Source: Panagrolaimus kolymaensis | Taxonomy: Eukaryota; Nematoda; Chromadorea; Rhabditida; Panagrolaimidae | Direction of reading: 5' to 3' | Assembly: GCA_028622995.1 (NCBI GenBank) | Contig: JAJQJQ010000016.1 | Span: forward strand, 1,240,001-1,304,000 | Length of the DNA: 64,000 nucleotides | Part shown: one piece after another, positions 11,856 through 25,484 of the stretch | Layout of the letters: every line of letters begins with the position of its first letter | Position numbering within the stretch: position 1 is the stretch's first letter | Notes under the pieces: model-generated | The model's database searches: none | What the model was told of the DNA's origin: nothing | What the model saw: only the letters and a program-made list of their open reading frames with translations | Position numbers and translations under genes: made by a program

Positions 11856-14800
11856 TCAATTAGTTAAAGTTAATGTTTTATTTAAATAATCATTAGTTGG
11901 ATTAAATTTTAAATTTATAGATGGCCTTTCATCATCTGAAGAACATCCTGAATCAGTTGTAGCAATTTCTAAGGATTCTGATGTTAATCCATAATTATTA
12001 ATAAGTAATATCGGGAGTTCATGCTAAAATAAAATAAAAATAAATTTAAAATGGAAATAATAATAAATAAATAATACCGTATAATTTATATTTTGAGAAT
12101 CAGTGGCTTTTAAAGATTCGAGAGATTTGGAGCGTCTTAACATTCGATAAAAATGTGATTTATCATTTTTGTTATTTTTATCTGCGAAAGCTTCAGGTAT
12201 TTCAAATTCTTCTTTATCTTCCCAATAATTTTTTGATTCTTGCAACCAATCAACTAATGCCTCTTCAGTTGTTTGAGTTTTATTAAAAAAGCAGCTAGCT
12301 TGTGAACTTAAAATATCTTCCATAATTGGCTGAAGCGGTGTGGATAATTGTCGGCAATAACTATCTGTATCACTAAAGAATGAACAGGAAGATGATGGGC
12401 TTTCAAGGAAAAATGAATTCTTGTTAACTTTTCCAGTCGTTGTTGTTCCACTAGATTGTGTAGGACGTTCTTTTTCATTTGTGTTTGATGGTTCTTCAAG
12501 AATTGTTTGGTGTTCTTTCATTGAATTGGATCTTCTTGGGCCTAAACCTCCTGCACCACCACCTTTCGATGAATCATCATCATTATTTTTATCATCACTA
12601 TTACGCTTGCAATATTTGGATCCAATTAGACTTAATTTCCGTTCATTTGTATCATCATCTGATGTTTCACTCGATGAACAACTTGTTGATCGACGATTCC
12701 GAGATAACAGACGTGGATGTTGATCATATCGACGAGCCATATCGGGCGAAACAACGGCTTGTCGTGGACGAATAACTCGCACAGAAGAATATGTCGCCGT
12801 TGTATTCGCGGCACTGGTGTCTTCTTTATTAAAACTTGGTTTCAATGAAAATGTTACAGTTCCCAATCCAATTGAAGCTGATCGATTTCCACGGCTGAGA
12901 TGTGGTCCTTTTTGTGAGATAGTGCTTATGGATCGTTGAGTTGAATGAATGGGAATTTTAAGAGGCTCAAGGGGTTCTTCGATTTCCTTAAATTAAAATA
13001 AAGAGTGTATAGTTTTTATATTCTAACTAAAACAAACCTCGCATATTCCTAAAAGATGAGGAGATGAACTTAATTTTCGCATTCCACTGCTTGTTGAAGG
13101 ATTTGTAGCTTTTATTCGTAGAAAGCTGGATGTAATTGCGGGTGAAGTCCTTCCAGAAGAACTTGGTGGTGAAGGACTACGACTAGAAATCCTTGAATCG
13201 GGTGATGCCGCACGACGCATAGTGGACGAAAGTCGTGAAAAATCTAATAAATCACTGATGGCTTGTGGGCTGATACGATCTCTTGATGAATGGAGTCCTC
13301 CTGGACCAAACATGGATACCGATGGTGAGGAATTCCTAAAATAAATTTGTTTAATTAAGTTTGTTTTAAAAATTTAGAGTTAGTTTCACTTCAAATTTGC
13401 AAAGATTATATAAAGGCGACATTAGAAAAAAGGTTGAGTAGCAATAATAAGGCGGATTTAAAGACCAGAGCAAAGCAAGGCAAAGATATGAGAAGTTAAG
13501 ATTTTTTTGTAAGATTAACAAGAAGCAACAAAGTTTTAGCAATTTAAAAAATTGAAAGAAAGCAATGTTTATTAACCTTCTAAGAAGTGGCGGTGGACCA
13601 GTGTTATTTCGTAGAAATCGCTTTTTGGCCAAGGTGGAATAAACAGAGTTGGGCACTGATGGTGTTCGTGGAAGTTTTTCAGGTCGCTTTCTTGATGCTG
13701 GTGTATTATTAAGTTCATAATCATCGGGAATTTCCAAACTAATAGATGAATGCATCTTTTTTCTGGAATTTGAAGAAGAGAGGAAAAGAGTTTCAGGTCT
13801 TTCCCGCTCGCTTTCACCACTATCAAGATGAAATTGAACATCGCCAAATGAATGTTCACCAAGCTCTCGAATGGGAGAAAGTTCATCAAAACAGACATTC
13901 GGTAATAGGCCATTCAGTGATGATTTACGAGTTTCCGATGGTTCTAATTCACATTCAAGTTTAGCTACCGCATCAGCTACCAAAGCAGTTGTGGGATCTT
14001 CTTCAAGTTCAAGAATTGCATTTGTAGCAAATCCAAAACTTTCACACGAAGAAGCTCGACTTGTGACAAGAGAATGGCGTGAAGAGGAAACTTGTGAAAG
14101 ATCACGACGTAATAATGGCGTCGCAGGTGGAAGTGAATCTTTTGTGAAAAATCTTTAAAAAAAGAAACATAAGAAATGTGTACAATAAATATAACAATAT
14201 ATTTTCTCGATTTTCATAAGGCATAAAAAATAAAAGTAAACTAACCTTGATGATTGCCTTGATGACGATTTAAGATAACTACAAAGCTCTTCTTCACTTT
14301 CTTCTTTTAAAATTGTGCAAGCTCGACGAGATGAAGTTCCTCGCCATGAATTTGATCTTGAACGAGTTCTTGATCCCGCTGGGGCAGACGATGATGATTC
14401 ACCACTATAATTAAACATTAATTTTAATTCAAAAATGATATAATAAAAAATCTATACGTTGCTGTTGTTGGAGTGATATCATCATCCTCCTCTTTCGTAG
14501 CTTTTTCTAAAAGCTTCAAAGCTTGATCTTCTCTATAACTTGTTAAAACTCGTTCAGCAAGTAAATAATATGTTGCCGTAATATAACTATAATCATCATT
14601 ATCTATCGCATTTAATATATCTTCTTCAGATGCGATACCACCAGCAACCATTTGGTCAACAATTATTGAATGTGCACTAACGGGAAGTTGATCCCTTGCA
14701 ACCAAAGGTAAAGCTTCAGCATGACCTCGATCTCCTGCTTGAACCCACGATGTCCTCACTATTTCTGTTAAGGTTGCTCTTTTTACTGGATCTCGAACAA

Positions 14801-15800
14801 GCATACGATCGATTAATCTAAATAATAAAAATCTTAAATAATATATTTGAAGGAAAATCTAACTGTTTGCATGATTTTGAGACATGATCAGGAATTGAAA
14901 ATCGACAATCAAGGATTTTAGTAAGAGTTTCAGATTCATTTGTTTCTTGAAATGGTAAACGCCCGCATACAAGCATATACAAGATAACTCCAAGGGACCA
15001 CACATCGACAGCTGGAGCATCATAAGCGTCGCCTAATAAAATTTCTGGTGCTGAATATGCTAATGACCCGCATGAAGTTTGAAGCTGTTGTCCAGGCTCA
15101 AATAAATTTGAAAATCCAAAATCAGTTAATTTTACCATTCCCAATTTTTCAAAAAATACAACATTTTCTGGCTAAAAAATTATTTTTTTAACGTAAAATT
15201 AATTACAATATTATTACTTTTAAATCTCGGTGTACAACATGTAAAGTATGGCAGTAATCGATTGCTGGAAAATGTAGATCTATATTTTTTTAATATATAA
15301 AAGAAATAGATACCTGTAATAATTTGGCAAAAATACATTTGTGCATCGGATTCTTTGATGCCTTTATGTTCATTTTTCATTATATAATCATACATATCAT
15401 AATCGCCCAATTCTAATATAAGAAAAAGTTTGGTTGATGTATCAATAACTTCGTAAAGTCTAACAATATTTGGATGTTGTACAAGTTTCATGCAACGAAC
15501 CTTAAATATTGAAAATCATTACTTGATTTTATAATACATATGTATTTATAACTTACTTCTTGCATCATATGAGATTGTGAAGTTTTATCTAATTTTGTTT
15601 TATCAATAACTTTAACCGCTACCTGTAAAAAAATAAATTATAAAGGTTAATTACATAAAACAATGGCTAACTTTTTCTCCGGTGAATACATGTCTGGCAA
15701 GTTTCACAACAGCAAAATGACCTTTTCCAATTGTATGCTCGAGATCATATAAACCAGCAATTCTGGCATCATGAATACTTATCTTTCTTGGTAATGGCAT
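11856..15800 (-). CDS. SNRK: SNF-related serine/threonine kinase (SNRK family)
   Basis: AMPK-related protein kinase. The catalytic domain opens with [20 protein letters not shown] and [19 protein letters not shown] (ATP-site Lys). It continues with [18 protein letters not shown], the catalytic loop VVHRDLKPENVVFF, DFGFSN, and [17 protein letters not shown] around the activation-loop Thr expected to be phosphorylated by LKB1. Subdomain IX reads [23 protein letters not shown]-like segment follows ([22 protein letters not shown]...[13 protein letters not shown]). The rest is long, Ser/Arg-rich and probably disordered, ending TLTLTN. Near-identity to vertebrate SNRK in the kinase core makes the call secure; exon boundaries in the disordered tail are less so. 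Confidence 0.93.
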
Positions 15801-17360
15801 TATTTCTAATTTTGTCTCATATTCTTCTCTCCGTTAAAGTTTTAATTTAAAAATATTTAAAAAAAAGGAATAACGAAAGGTTGAGCAAACAAAAAGCAGA
15901 TAAAAAAATCAAAGAATAACTAAAAAACAAAATGTAATTAACAGCTATTTTTTCGTCTTATCAAAAAAAGTATAATAAATAATAAACACGTCAAAGGTCT
16001 TATGTCTCATGCATTGATGGAGGGAATAACGAACAGAAGAAGAAAAATAAGTCGAGTATATTCGGGAAAAGAATGTGAAAGAATTCAAAATGAAAAGTGG
16101 TCCTTCATCATCATCCTTGCTTTTTGGAAAAAAAAATGAAGTAAGAAGTGTAATGCCCGCGTGGTTATTTGCTTGCTGGTTTGTCAGACTTTCATATCTT
16201 ATTTTATTGTTTTTTTCTTCTTCTCTGTCTTTTTTTTTGTTGTATTATTTGATGAAAGTAAATTGTGACTAGTTTTTTTACCCTTTATTCTTATCTAATA
16301 TTAAAAGCAAAGGAATTTAAAAAAGAAAAATAATTATCTCTCAATTTGGAAGAAAAAAATCCTTTAATTGTTTTTTTATGGACAGCAGACGCTTTGGTTT
16401 TCCAAAAAAGGGAATTGAAACTAAAATAGAGTTGTTACTTTTAATTAAAAAATAAAAGTTTCAAAATGGTGGACAAAAATAAATTTAGTTATAAATAAAA
16501 AAAGATTTAAACATAAGTGAATGATATATCAATGTTTCGCGATTTCCATGAAATATATCAATAAAAAAAGAAAACGCTGAAATGTAAAAAACGCGTGAAA
16601 ATCATCATGCCTTCATACTTTTCTTTTTGATAACAACAATGCTGTTTTTTAGCAACAAAAAAATATATAGAAAAATGTCAGGAAGTGATCAAAGCACAAA
16701 CAAACAAACGCAGAATTAGTGTTTGAGCGTAAAAAATATTGTTTATTCTTTATTGATATAATTTTGTTGCACATACTAGACATAAATTAATGAAAACTGT
16801 TTTTTTTTTTTTTTGAACAACCTTTTTATTATCAATACAATCAAAAAAAAGAGAAGAAACACGCTCTTCAATGAATAATGATGTAGCATTTTATATTTTT
16901 CAATTTTATCATACTGAATGAATCTTATGATTTTACAAAAGAAACTAAATGAAAAACTTTTTTTTCTCAACACAATAGCGTGACTTAAATTCCATTATTT
17001 AAATAGAGTAAAGAAGCATTGTTTTAAAAGTTAAAGAAAAAAGATTCACTATTTCATTTTTTTTGTGAGTAATACTCTTATTTTTTTTTGTGAAAATATT
17101 CTTTTTAAGAAGGCCTCAAGGGGAAATTTCGTTGTCAACACACAAAAAAAAAGAAAAACCAAAGGCACAAAAAAGGCAAGCAAGCAAAGCTATGACACAG
17201 TCGTCGTCGATGAAGGACTCGACCGAGAGAAAAAAAACATGCCATAGGCTTTTTTGAGATAGAAAAAAAGAAGGCAATATACACTTTTGGACAGCAAAAA
17301 ACAGAAATGGGCGCCTTTGCGAAAAAAGGGCTGATGTCAATGTAGACGAAGAGTAGCGAC

Positions 17361-17904
17361 CAGCGCTGGCGGTTTACCGAAATCCTTCGGTTTTCGGTTT
17401 CGGTGAACCGAACCGAAACCGAACTTATCGGTTTTCGGTTTTTCGGTTTTAAAATCGAACCGAAGCTTCCGGTTTTCGGTTTTTCAGTCTAAATTTTCGG
17501 TTATCGGTTCGGTTTAAAAAAATTTTTTTTGAATTTTTTTAACGTTAATTTTTGAATAAAAGTAAAAAATAAGGCATATTTTTGTCTTTTTTATGTATTT
17601 TTACTTGTTTCTAAGCCTTTTTAACCAAATTTTCGTATTTTTAATAAAAAAACTTAGATTCTTAACCACCTATTTTTCATCAAACCGAACCGAAAAATCG
17701 ATTTTTTCTGTTAAAAACCGAATTTTTTCGGTTTTCGGTTTCGGTTAACCGAACCGAAACCGAAGCTTATCGGTTTTCGGTTTTTCGGTTTGAACCGAAA
17801 ACCGATATCTTCGGTTTTCGATTTTCGGTTCGGTTCGGTTCACCGAAAACCGAACCGAAAATGCACCGAAAACCGAACCGAAAAACCGAAAACCGCCAGC
17901 GCTG
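17361..17904. mobile_element. Non-autonomous hAT-like MITE, family A copy 1 (544 bp)
   Basis: Begins CAGCGCTGGCGG and ends with the exact complement. It is flanked by a perfect 8-bp duplication GTAGCGAC (17353-17360 and 17905-17912). CAG..CTG ends with an 8-bp target duplication are the hAT signature. The arms are long and packed with degenerate copies of GGTTTTCGG and its complement, probably subterminal transposase sites. The A/T-rich core has no open frame, so it cannot move by itself. Its right arm matches the left arm of the copy at 25011 almost base for base. Confidence 0.92.
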
Positions 17905-18644
17905 GTAGCGACAAACGGGGACACTGCTCAACTTCTCAACCTCATTCTATTTACTACTTACTAACTTTGTAAAAAAATAAAATGCAACCGTAAAAAACAC
18001 AGCCTTTTTCCCATCTAAATTGTCGAATTGAGGCATTAAATAAAAAAAAGACGCGTGAACGACCTCGAAGGAAAAAAGAAACGTTTTTTGTAGAAAAAAA
18101 TAGACGGGAAAATTGAAAAATTAATTTTTAATTTATAAAAATTAGCTTTTTTAATATAAAAAAAGAAAGCGAAGAAAATTACTAAAAGATTTTTTAATTA
18201 AAGTAGAAATAAAAAATAAAAATAAAACAGCCAGCGATATTTTTTTTAGTGTGAAAGAAAAAAAAAGGTGGAATGTCTCTACGCTGCTTTTGCTGGAGGA
18301 TGCTGAATGGGTAACCCCTTTTTTCTCTTATCATTTGTGGTGTTTGGTTTTTTTAACACGCTCAAAAATACATTATTCTTTGATGGGGATTATTTTATAA
18401 GGAATTGCTAAAACACGGAAATCAAAAAAGGGTTTATGTGAAAATGTCACGATTTTTTTCTCTCTTTAGGTTCGTTCACTTGAAATCCATGCTTAATGGA
18501 AGTAAATAATGGAAAAGTCTTTTTGAAATGTTATAAAATGAAATAAAACAATGAATAGTTTAAACCATAATGGTCTTTATAACTCTCTATGTTATTGATG
18601 ATTTTTATTTTTAGCAAGAATAAATCTTCAAAATTTAAGGATAT

Positions 18645-19500
18645 CACTCAAAAAAAAACGGATAAAAAATAACCGTAAAACGGCTATTTTTTTGCACTAT
18701 TAAAGATCATCTTTTCCGCTGGATCGAATATTCAACGTCTATTTATTTTTGGTCATTTTACGGATATAAAATAGTCGTTTTACTTAAAATTAATTATCGT
18801 TTTGCGTCTAAAAAAAGGTCGTTAAATGATGTTTATTCGGGGCATGGTACAAAAAATTTTTTGGTTTTCGACAAAGATTTAAAAATATAGTTTGATTAAA
18901 GATAATATGATAAAATCAGATAAACTGACTTTTGTCCAAAAATTAGATACTATGGTAAACCAAAGCATTTATAGGTGGAATGCATAGGCAAACCTTTCCT
19001 TTATGCTAATGTAGGTCAGAGCTATTGCTACTGAACCCATATTAACAATTTCTAGTTCAATAGTCTTCAGATGCAGTTACGCACGGCTATGCCGCCACCT
19101 TCGGAAAATGAATCAGAAATTAATCGAAACTTCAGCCAAAGGTTGTGCCTTTATGTGATAATGTATATAAACAAGGGCTACGTTTGGGTTTCTGAAAAAA
19201 ATGTGAGCCAGAGAATAAAAGAAATTATTTAGTCGTTTAACGATCACATTAATAGTCGTAAAACGGTAGTTTTTACGATATGATGTTATTAAAACGTTGT
19301 TAATTTATGTAAACGTTTTAAAACGATAAAATAATAGCCGTAAAATTAACGATAATAAATCGCCGTATAATCAACATCCATATTTTTGACATAACGTTTT
19401 GAAAACGTCTAAAAAAAACGCCGTAAAATAGCAACATTATGGCCGTTTATTAGCCAAATTAAAAGTGTCGTTTAACGGCTATAGGTTTTTTTTTTGAGTG
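18645..19500. repeat. Inverted-repeat element with CACTC ends (~856 bp)
   Basis: Starts CACTCAAAAAAAAACGG and ends ..GTTTTTTTTTTGAGTG, with AT on both sides (possibly a 2-bp duplication or just palindrome extension). Both flanks hold many variants of CGTAAAACGG / CCGTTTTACG in either orientation. A different central segment (about 18840-19170) lacks the motif. No coding frame is visible. It looks like a degraded or unusual DNA-transposon derivative, but the target duplication is not clear. Confidence 0.6.
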
Positions 19501-20535
19501 ATGCTTTAGAAAAAAATTTAACCATGCATGCATAAGATTTTTGTATCTCGCATTTTATTTTAACAATGAGTTTTAAAACTTTTAAAAAATATCTCTTGCT
19601 AAAAATAACAGCCGATAGAATACTAAAAATGCAATCAAAGTAGTTTTTTTAAAGTTTATTGTTTTGAACCCCAAATTTTTTTTAGAAAAGAGATAAAAAA
19701 ATAATTTATTTCCTTCCAAAAATTTCGATAAGTTTAAAAAAACATTGAAAAAAAGAAAAAGAAAACCCGCGAAAAAAACCCACTCTTCTCTTTTTTTATT
19801 ATCAAAAATAAATCCAAAAATCAATCAACAACAATTATTTTAGTAGACTGAAGAAAAAAAGTAGAAATTAACAATCCTTGTGGCTTGAAAGAAAAGGCTT
19901 TTTGATGATTTGTCTTTAGACATATAACAACGACACATGCGCCATCATTGTCGTCAGCGTGAACCTATTTTTTTTTTGCGGCTCGTTTATTGCTTCAAAA
20001 TGAGTTAAAAAATGTGTCTAATAAAAAAAATAAAGGAAAGGAAAAGCACTTTGACATTTCTTTTGATGTGTCTGAGTTTTTAACTTCCACAAAGCTTTAA
20101 TGCCACAGCTAACAGATAAAGATTTATTTTAAAAAATAACTTTCTAAGAAAATAAATTTTTTTAACCGGGAAATTATAGTATACAAATTTAATTTAAACA
20201 TTATATTAATAATATAATTAACTTTAAACTATTTAAAAACATAAATAATTCATGATCGGACAAAATTAATCCACCGGTAACGAATAAAAAAAAAATAGAT
20301 CCAATAGGAGAGAAAGATGAGATTGCAAATCGAATGAGTGAGAGATTATGATTGAGGTAAAATAGAAATAAATTTGGAAAAAAAGGTATCGTAATGGAAC
20401 AATGTTTTACTTTATATTTTCATATAAAGAAAAATTTTTTTTATCCATAATTAAACCAAATTCTGTTTCTATTTTTACAATAAAGGCAAGAGTATTATGA
20501 TATTAATTTAAATACAACAATGATAAAAAAAAGAC

Positions 20536-23500
20536 TTAAGGCATTGCAGCAATTATTGAAGCAGCATTGAGTTCACTGAATGGACTCGCAGTTCTTCGTT
20601 TTTTCGCAGCTCGAGTATCGTTACCATCGAGAGAAAAATAGCTAACGATTGCTTTAGCTCCATTACAAAACGTTCTTCCACTTTCACGTCTTTTGGTTCC
20701 TCGAATTGGTTGAGGTTTATTTTGATCGACACTAATTGGAATTATGGATGCAGGACGCTGAATTCGTTCATTTTCAAATAAAGCGGCTTCACTCTTAATT
20801 TCGTTTAAAAGATCTTCACAACTTTGAATTTTCCATTCAGATTGAATGGTGGTCATCTTTGGAGGAGATGGGAATGAATTTGATAGAGGGTCATTATATG
20901 ATGGTTGACGAGCAAAAGTCCTACCATGATGGCCGCATGGATCTGAAGGAATGCGGCTTGGAGATGGATATTGCCATGGATCGTTTGCTTGAGAATACAG
21001 CTAAAAATTTTAATTTAAACGTTTGTTAGTTAATATAAAGTTTACATTAGTTTGTTGTGGTTGTGCTTGAAATGAATTGAATGAAGATGCAACTTCAGCA
21101 GAAGGACAACGCTTTGTAATTTTTTCATCAACTATATAAACATCGGGTGATCTGATACTTCCTTCGAATGATGTCCTCTGTGAAGTCATCGGAAGGCTTT
21201 CATTTGAAATCTGAAATATACTTCTTCTTTTTTTGAACATATTTTTTAAATTTAATTTAGATAGCTTACTTCTTCTTGAGATCGAAATCTTCGTTGCCGA
21301 ACACTCACATTACTCAATCGATTTTTTGGCAAAATTGTAAACGAATGATATGTTTTTGTATTTATATTTGTATTACTATCGTTGTTGTTGATATTATTCA
21401 TATTATTTCCCCGAGGTATTCGTTCTTGTTTAATGTCAAATTGTCGTTGATGTGAAGTGAATTCCACTTTGGATGAAGTTGTTTTTGGAAATTGTGGAAT
21501 TGGAATTTCTTCAACTTTTGCATCAAATTGTGATAACTTCTGATTTGGAGTGCTTTCTTTATTTAAAATATGGCGTGTTTCAGCTTCGAGCAAGCTCTTC
21601 ACAAACCCAATACCAGATTCCGTCTCATTATCAAAACCCAAAATAGCCAATTCACAACTTCCAGGTGGTGGGTTTTTAAGTTTTACCAATCGAAGCCTTA
21701 ATGATGCGCCTTTGGGAAATTGGGTTGACATTTTATTAGGGAAATATTTATTAAATTCTATTTTGCTCGCGGTCGTTGTTTCATAATCTGCGAGATAATG
21801 TTTTGCAAAAATGAGGATGTGTTCATTTTTGAGATCATTGAATTGAGTCTGGAAACAATAAATCATTGTTGCCTGAAAGGGAAAAAAAGGGAAAATTCGA
21901 CGATCCACAAAATTAACGGGTTAGAAAAAAACGCGGACAACATTAGTGAAAGAAAGTTACATAAAGAAATGAGTAAAAATTCTTACATTTTTTGGTAATC
22001 TTTCATAAAGCATTGCTTTGATTATTGCAGTTTTGGATAGAATTTCTTGCTGGCTGTATGGAAATTTTGGATCGGGTTTAATATTTTCATTGATGGTTGA
22101 TGGGCCTGGTTGAGTCATGTCTGAAAACAAAAAAAAAATGAAAAAATGTGCTCAGAATAAAGTTTATCAATCTCTAACAATCAGATTCATTAAAACAGCA
22201 TTTTTTATTGCTTCATTGCACTAAAGTTGAACTTTCAATTTATTGGCCGCGTAAGAGACAAACGCACAAACCACTATGCTATGCGAACGCAAAAATAGAA
22301 TGACAAAGACTCACTTTTTGAATCATTCAGTGGCAAGCGAGAAAATAGCTGATTTTTGTTTGAATTTTGTGATGAGTGTGGAATTGGCTGTTGTGATGCT
22401 AAAATGGGATTTATTTAATTTTGGCTCTCAAAGTTTTTCAAACATACAATAAGAAAGATTTGTCCAATTGGAAGGCGTGGTGCAAGTGTAACTATTAGAA
22501 TGTGATTGTTGCTGTGGAGTGGTTTGTGAAACTAAAAATTTTGATTTTTGTTTTCTCTCTTGTTAAAAAAAACAAAGTAAACGTAGAAGCAACGTTGCGC
22601 AAGCAACAAAAAAATGAATACAGAAAAGTATTTTGAAATTGTCCCAATAAAGAAAGGTTCAACGAAGTCCGCAGATGATTTCGCAATTTTATGTGTTTTC
22701 TTTTTTTTTTTCTTGTGTTAAAAACAGAGCTCTTTTCTTTTTTTTAAAGAGGATGAATGTGGTCAAGAGTCAAAAAAATAAAAACAGGCAAAAAAAGAAT
22801 GAGAATAATTGATGATGCCTTTTTTGAGGAGGCATGGATGCAATGAGAGAAGCATCTCATAAAAATGGGGCTTCTTTTTTCAAATTTACTCAAAGCAGCT
22901 TTATCCGTTTTCAAACCCTTATTGAGTCAAAAGGGTCAAAGATTATTTTTAGAATTTTATATTTAGAAAAAGACGAGAAATTTTCTGTAAAATTACATGT
23001 TTTATTTTGATACCATTCGTATGCATTTTTCTTCTTCTTCAAGGTTTTATAAAGTAAAAAAACCGGGGAAGGTGAAACGACAAAAAGTAAGCGAATCTAA
23101 ACTTTAATACTTTAAATGTTTTTTGTTAAACGAAGAGGAAGAAGCTTCACAAACAAAAAAGGAGATACAGTAAATTCTGTGACGAATGGAAATAACGAAA
23201 CTGAAATTTTTCTTTGGAAATTAAATTCACCGTATACCATTTTGGTGAAAAGTTTGTTGTGCTTATTAAAAAAAAAGATTAAAAGAAGGCTAAATAAAAA
23301 ATATTTGTGACATAAATAAAAGCAATAACTCATACTATACTGTATGAGTCAGTTAGAAAAAAAGTGAAAGAATAAAGTCTCAAATGAACAAAATAATTTT
23401 TATTAAAAGCTGTAGTGTTTAATAATAATAATAAAAGGTTAAACTTTAATGCACTCAAACATCTAATATTATATTTTGCATGGAAACTAAAAAGATTTTA

Positions 23501-23597
23501 AAATAAACTTACCATAACGATTATTATTAAATTGTGAAAAATTATTAGATTGATTTTGATAACCAGCAGTAGTAATAAGAGGATGTTGAGTTTGCAT
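20536..23597 (-). CDS. Unrecognised Ser/Asn/Gln-rich protein, probably nuclear
   Basis: I do not recognise this protein. Seven exons join in frame: start MQTQHPLITTAGYQNQ at 23597-23513, then exons near 22530, 22400, 22120, 21873 and 21195, and the last from about 21000 to 20536. Total is roughly 540 residues. The first exons are low-complexity and rich in Q, S and N. The middle exon looks folded (IFAKHYLADYETTTASKIEF, FPKGASLRLRLVKLKNPPP). The C-terminal part has basic clusters (IRGTKRRESGR, AAKKRRTASPF) that could act as nuclear localisation signals. Splice phases agree across all six introns, supporting a real gene. The first intron is nearly 1 kb. A transcriptional-regulator role would be a guess from composition only. 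Confidence 0.7.
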
Positions 23598-25010
23598 TAT
23601 TTTTACAGTTTACAAATAATTTAAATTCATGCACAAAGCAAAAATAAACCACGTATTTATAAATTCTTTTTTAAATGTTAAATATTATTTAATTTAAAAT
23701 AAGCTGAAAAACAAAAGTTCGGATTTTTGCAGAATAATAAATAAAATAAATCGAAACAAAAAACTTGAGAAAAAACGAGTTTAAAAAGAAATTTTTTTTA
23801 CCGTATGAGTCATAAAGAAAAACTTTATTTAAAGAAAAGACGAAAATAATTTAACCTTTTTTATAAAATATAATACCTTAAAAATGGAAAAAAATTTTTT
23901 AAAAAAGTTGATACACATAAATAAAAGAAGGCAATTAAAACGTGTGTGCGCTACTACTAATATTTGAAGGTAAAAAAGGTGAGAGAGAGAAAAAGCTTCT
24001 AGCTTTTTTCGTTGTTTCATTTTTTTATATCAAACAAAAATTTTACAAGCAAGCAGAAGAAAAAAAACGTGACGACAAAAAAGGCAATGAATAAAAAAAA
24101 GGAAAAAGATAAAACTCCTGTAATTCTCAAATCAATGATGAAAAAAATGAGTCCTCTTTTTTGTTATTTTTTTCTCATTGCTTTTTATGTATCTATTCTT
24201 TCTCTCTCATTCACTCACTCTAAAAATGGAATTTTATTAACGTAAAAAAAAGCAAACGTCGATTTGTGTTGCTTTTTTTTTGTTGATGTTTTTGTATTTT
24301 TAATTTTTTAAGAAGGAAAGAGAATATATGTTTTTTTAAATCTTTGTTTGCATTCCCGGCCGCTGCTGTTTCTAATATTGTTAATGAAAAAAAAAACATA
24401 TGCAAAAAATACCAAAGAAGGGAGTCGTTTTAATAAAAGTGATTGAAGGAAAAAAACATTAAAATTTAATTACAAAAATAAACTTTTGCTAAAAAAAAGT
24501 GAGAAAAAAATGCAGCAAAAAATTCCTCACTGTTTTAGCTATGTCTGAATTTTTTTTCCAAGAAAAAGCTTGGATTTATAAGAGATTATGGATTTTGTAT
24601 TTATGAAGCAGGCAGAATGGGGTTAGTTTTAAAGTTTTGCGCTTTTTATTTTAAAGAAACAATAAAATTTTTATGACAAACGCATGCTTTTTTTCCTTGC
24701 AAAAAATGCTTATATTAATAATATAATGTAAATAAAATTTATGACTACAAAAAAAGTGAAAACAAAAAAAAAACAAATGACAAAAAAAGGTTACAATCTA
24801 TCAATCATATCTGTTTTTGCTTACTTAAAAATTAAAATAATGTTCTTAAAATTAAAATATTGTATCTAAAAAAATTGCTTAATTTGGGTAGATGTCCCAA
24901 AATTAAAATTACATCTCATCATGCTATAAAGAGAGAATGGGGTATTTTATTTATATCAAAACAATACGGAAAAAACTCTGAATTTTTTTTTATTTCGCAG
25001 ATGCTATATG

Positions 25011-25484
25011 CAGCGCTGGCGGTTTTCGGTTTTTCGGTTCGGTTTTCGGTGCATTTTCGGTTCGGTTTTCGGTGAACCGAACCGAACCGAAAATCGAAAA
25101 CCGAAGTATCCCGGTTTTCGGTTCAAACCGATAAACCGAAAACCGAGAAACTTCGGTTTCGGTTCGGTGCACCGATTCGAACCGAAAAAACCGAATTCGT
25201 TTTTCATAGAAAAATGTATCTAGTTGTTATCCAAAGTGTTAGCAAACATGCTAATAATGCATAAAAAGGCATTATTTAAGCAATACCTAATATTTTATCC
25301 CAAAAAATAACGATTTTGAATTTCAAACCGAACCGAAAACCGAAAAATTTTATAAACCGAAAAACCGAAAATCGAGGATTTCGGTTTTCGATTTAAACCG
25401 AAAAACCGAAAACCGATAAGCTTCGGTTTCGGTTCGGTTAACCGAAACCGAAAACCGAAGGATTTCGGTAAACCGCCAGCGCTG
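25011..25484. mobile_element. Non-autonomous hAT-like MITE, family A copy 2 (474 bp)
   Basis: Same ends as the element at 17361 (CAGCGCTGGCGG and its complement) and flanked by a perfect 8-bp duplication GCTATATG (25003-25010 and 25485-25492). The left arm corresponds to the right arm of copy 1, so it is inserted in the opposite orientation. The core differs visibly from copy 1 and has no coding capacity. Short GGTTTTCGG-type motifs fill both arms. Confidence 0.92.

Larger units (their letters stand above)
15801..20535. other. Gene-free 4.7-kb region upstream of SNRK
   Basis: I see no convincing exon on either strand; open frames are short and made of homopolymer-like codons. The region is A/T-rich with many T and A tracts. 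It contains the hAT-like MITE at 17361-17904 and the second inverted-repeat element at 18645-19500, listed separately. The part next to 15800 presumably carries the SNRK promoter and 5' leader, but I could not pick out a specific site. Confidence 0.6.

Noticed and set aside
12421..14158. Plus-strand frames opposite the SNRK C-terminal exons
   Set aside because: They mirror the Ser-rich coding strand; the minus-strand frame continues from the kinase domain through splice sites.
17361..17904. CRISPR-like array of short repeats
   Set aside because: Words are degenerate, unspaced and in both orientations inside a transposon, and the DNA is eukaryotic.
24012..24245. 77-codon frame at 24012
   Set aside because: Lys-rich start turning into Phe/Ser-rich end follows A then T tracts; no supporting splice sites.
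25008..25223. Arg/Pro/Phe-rich reading frames over the family A MITEs (also 17790-17972)
   Set aside because: They are the repeated GGTTTTCGG words translated in each frame; not genes.
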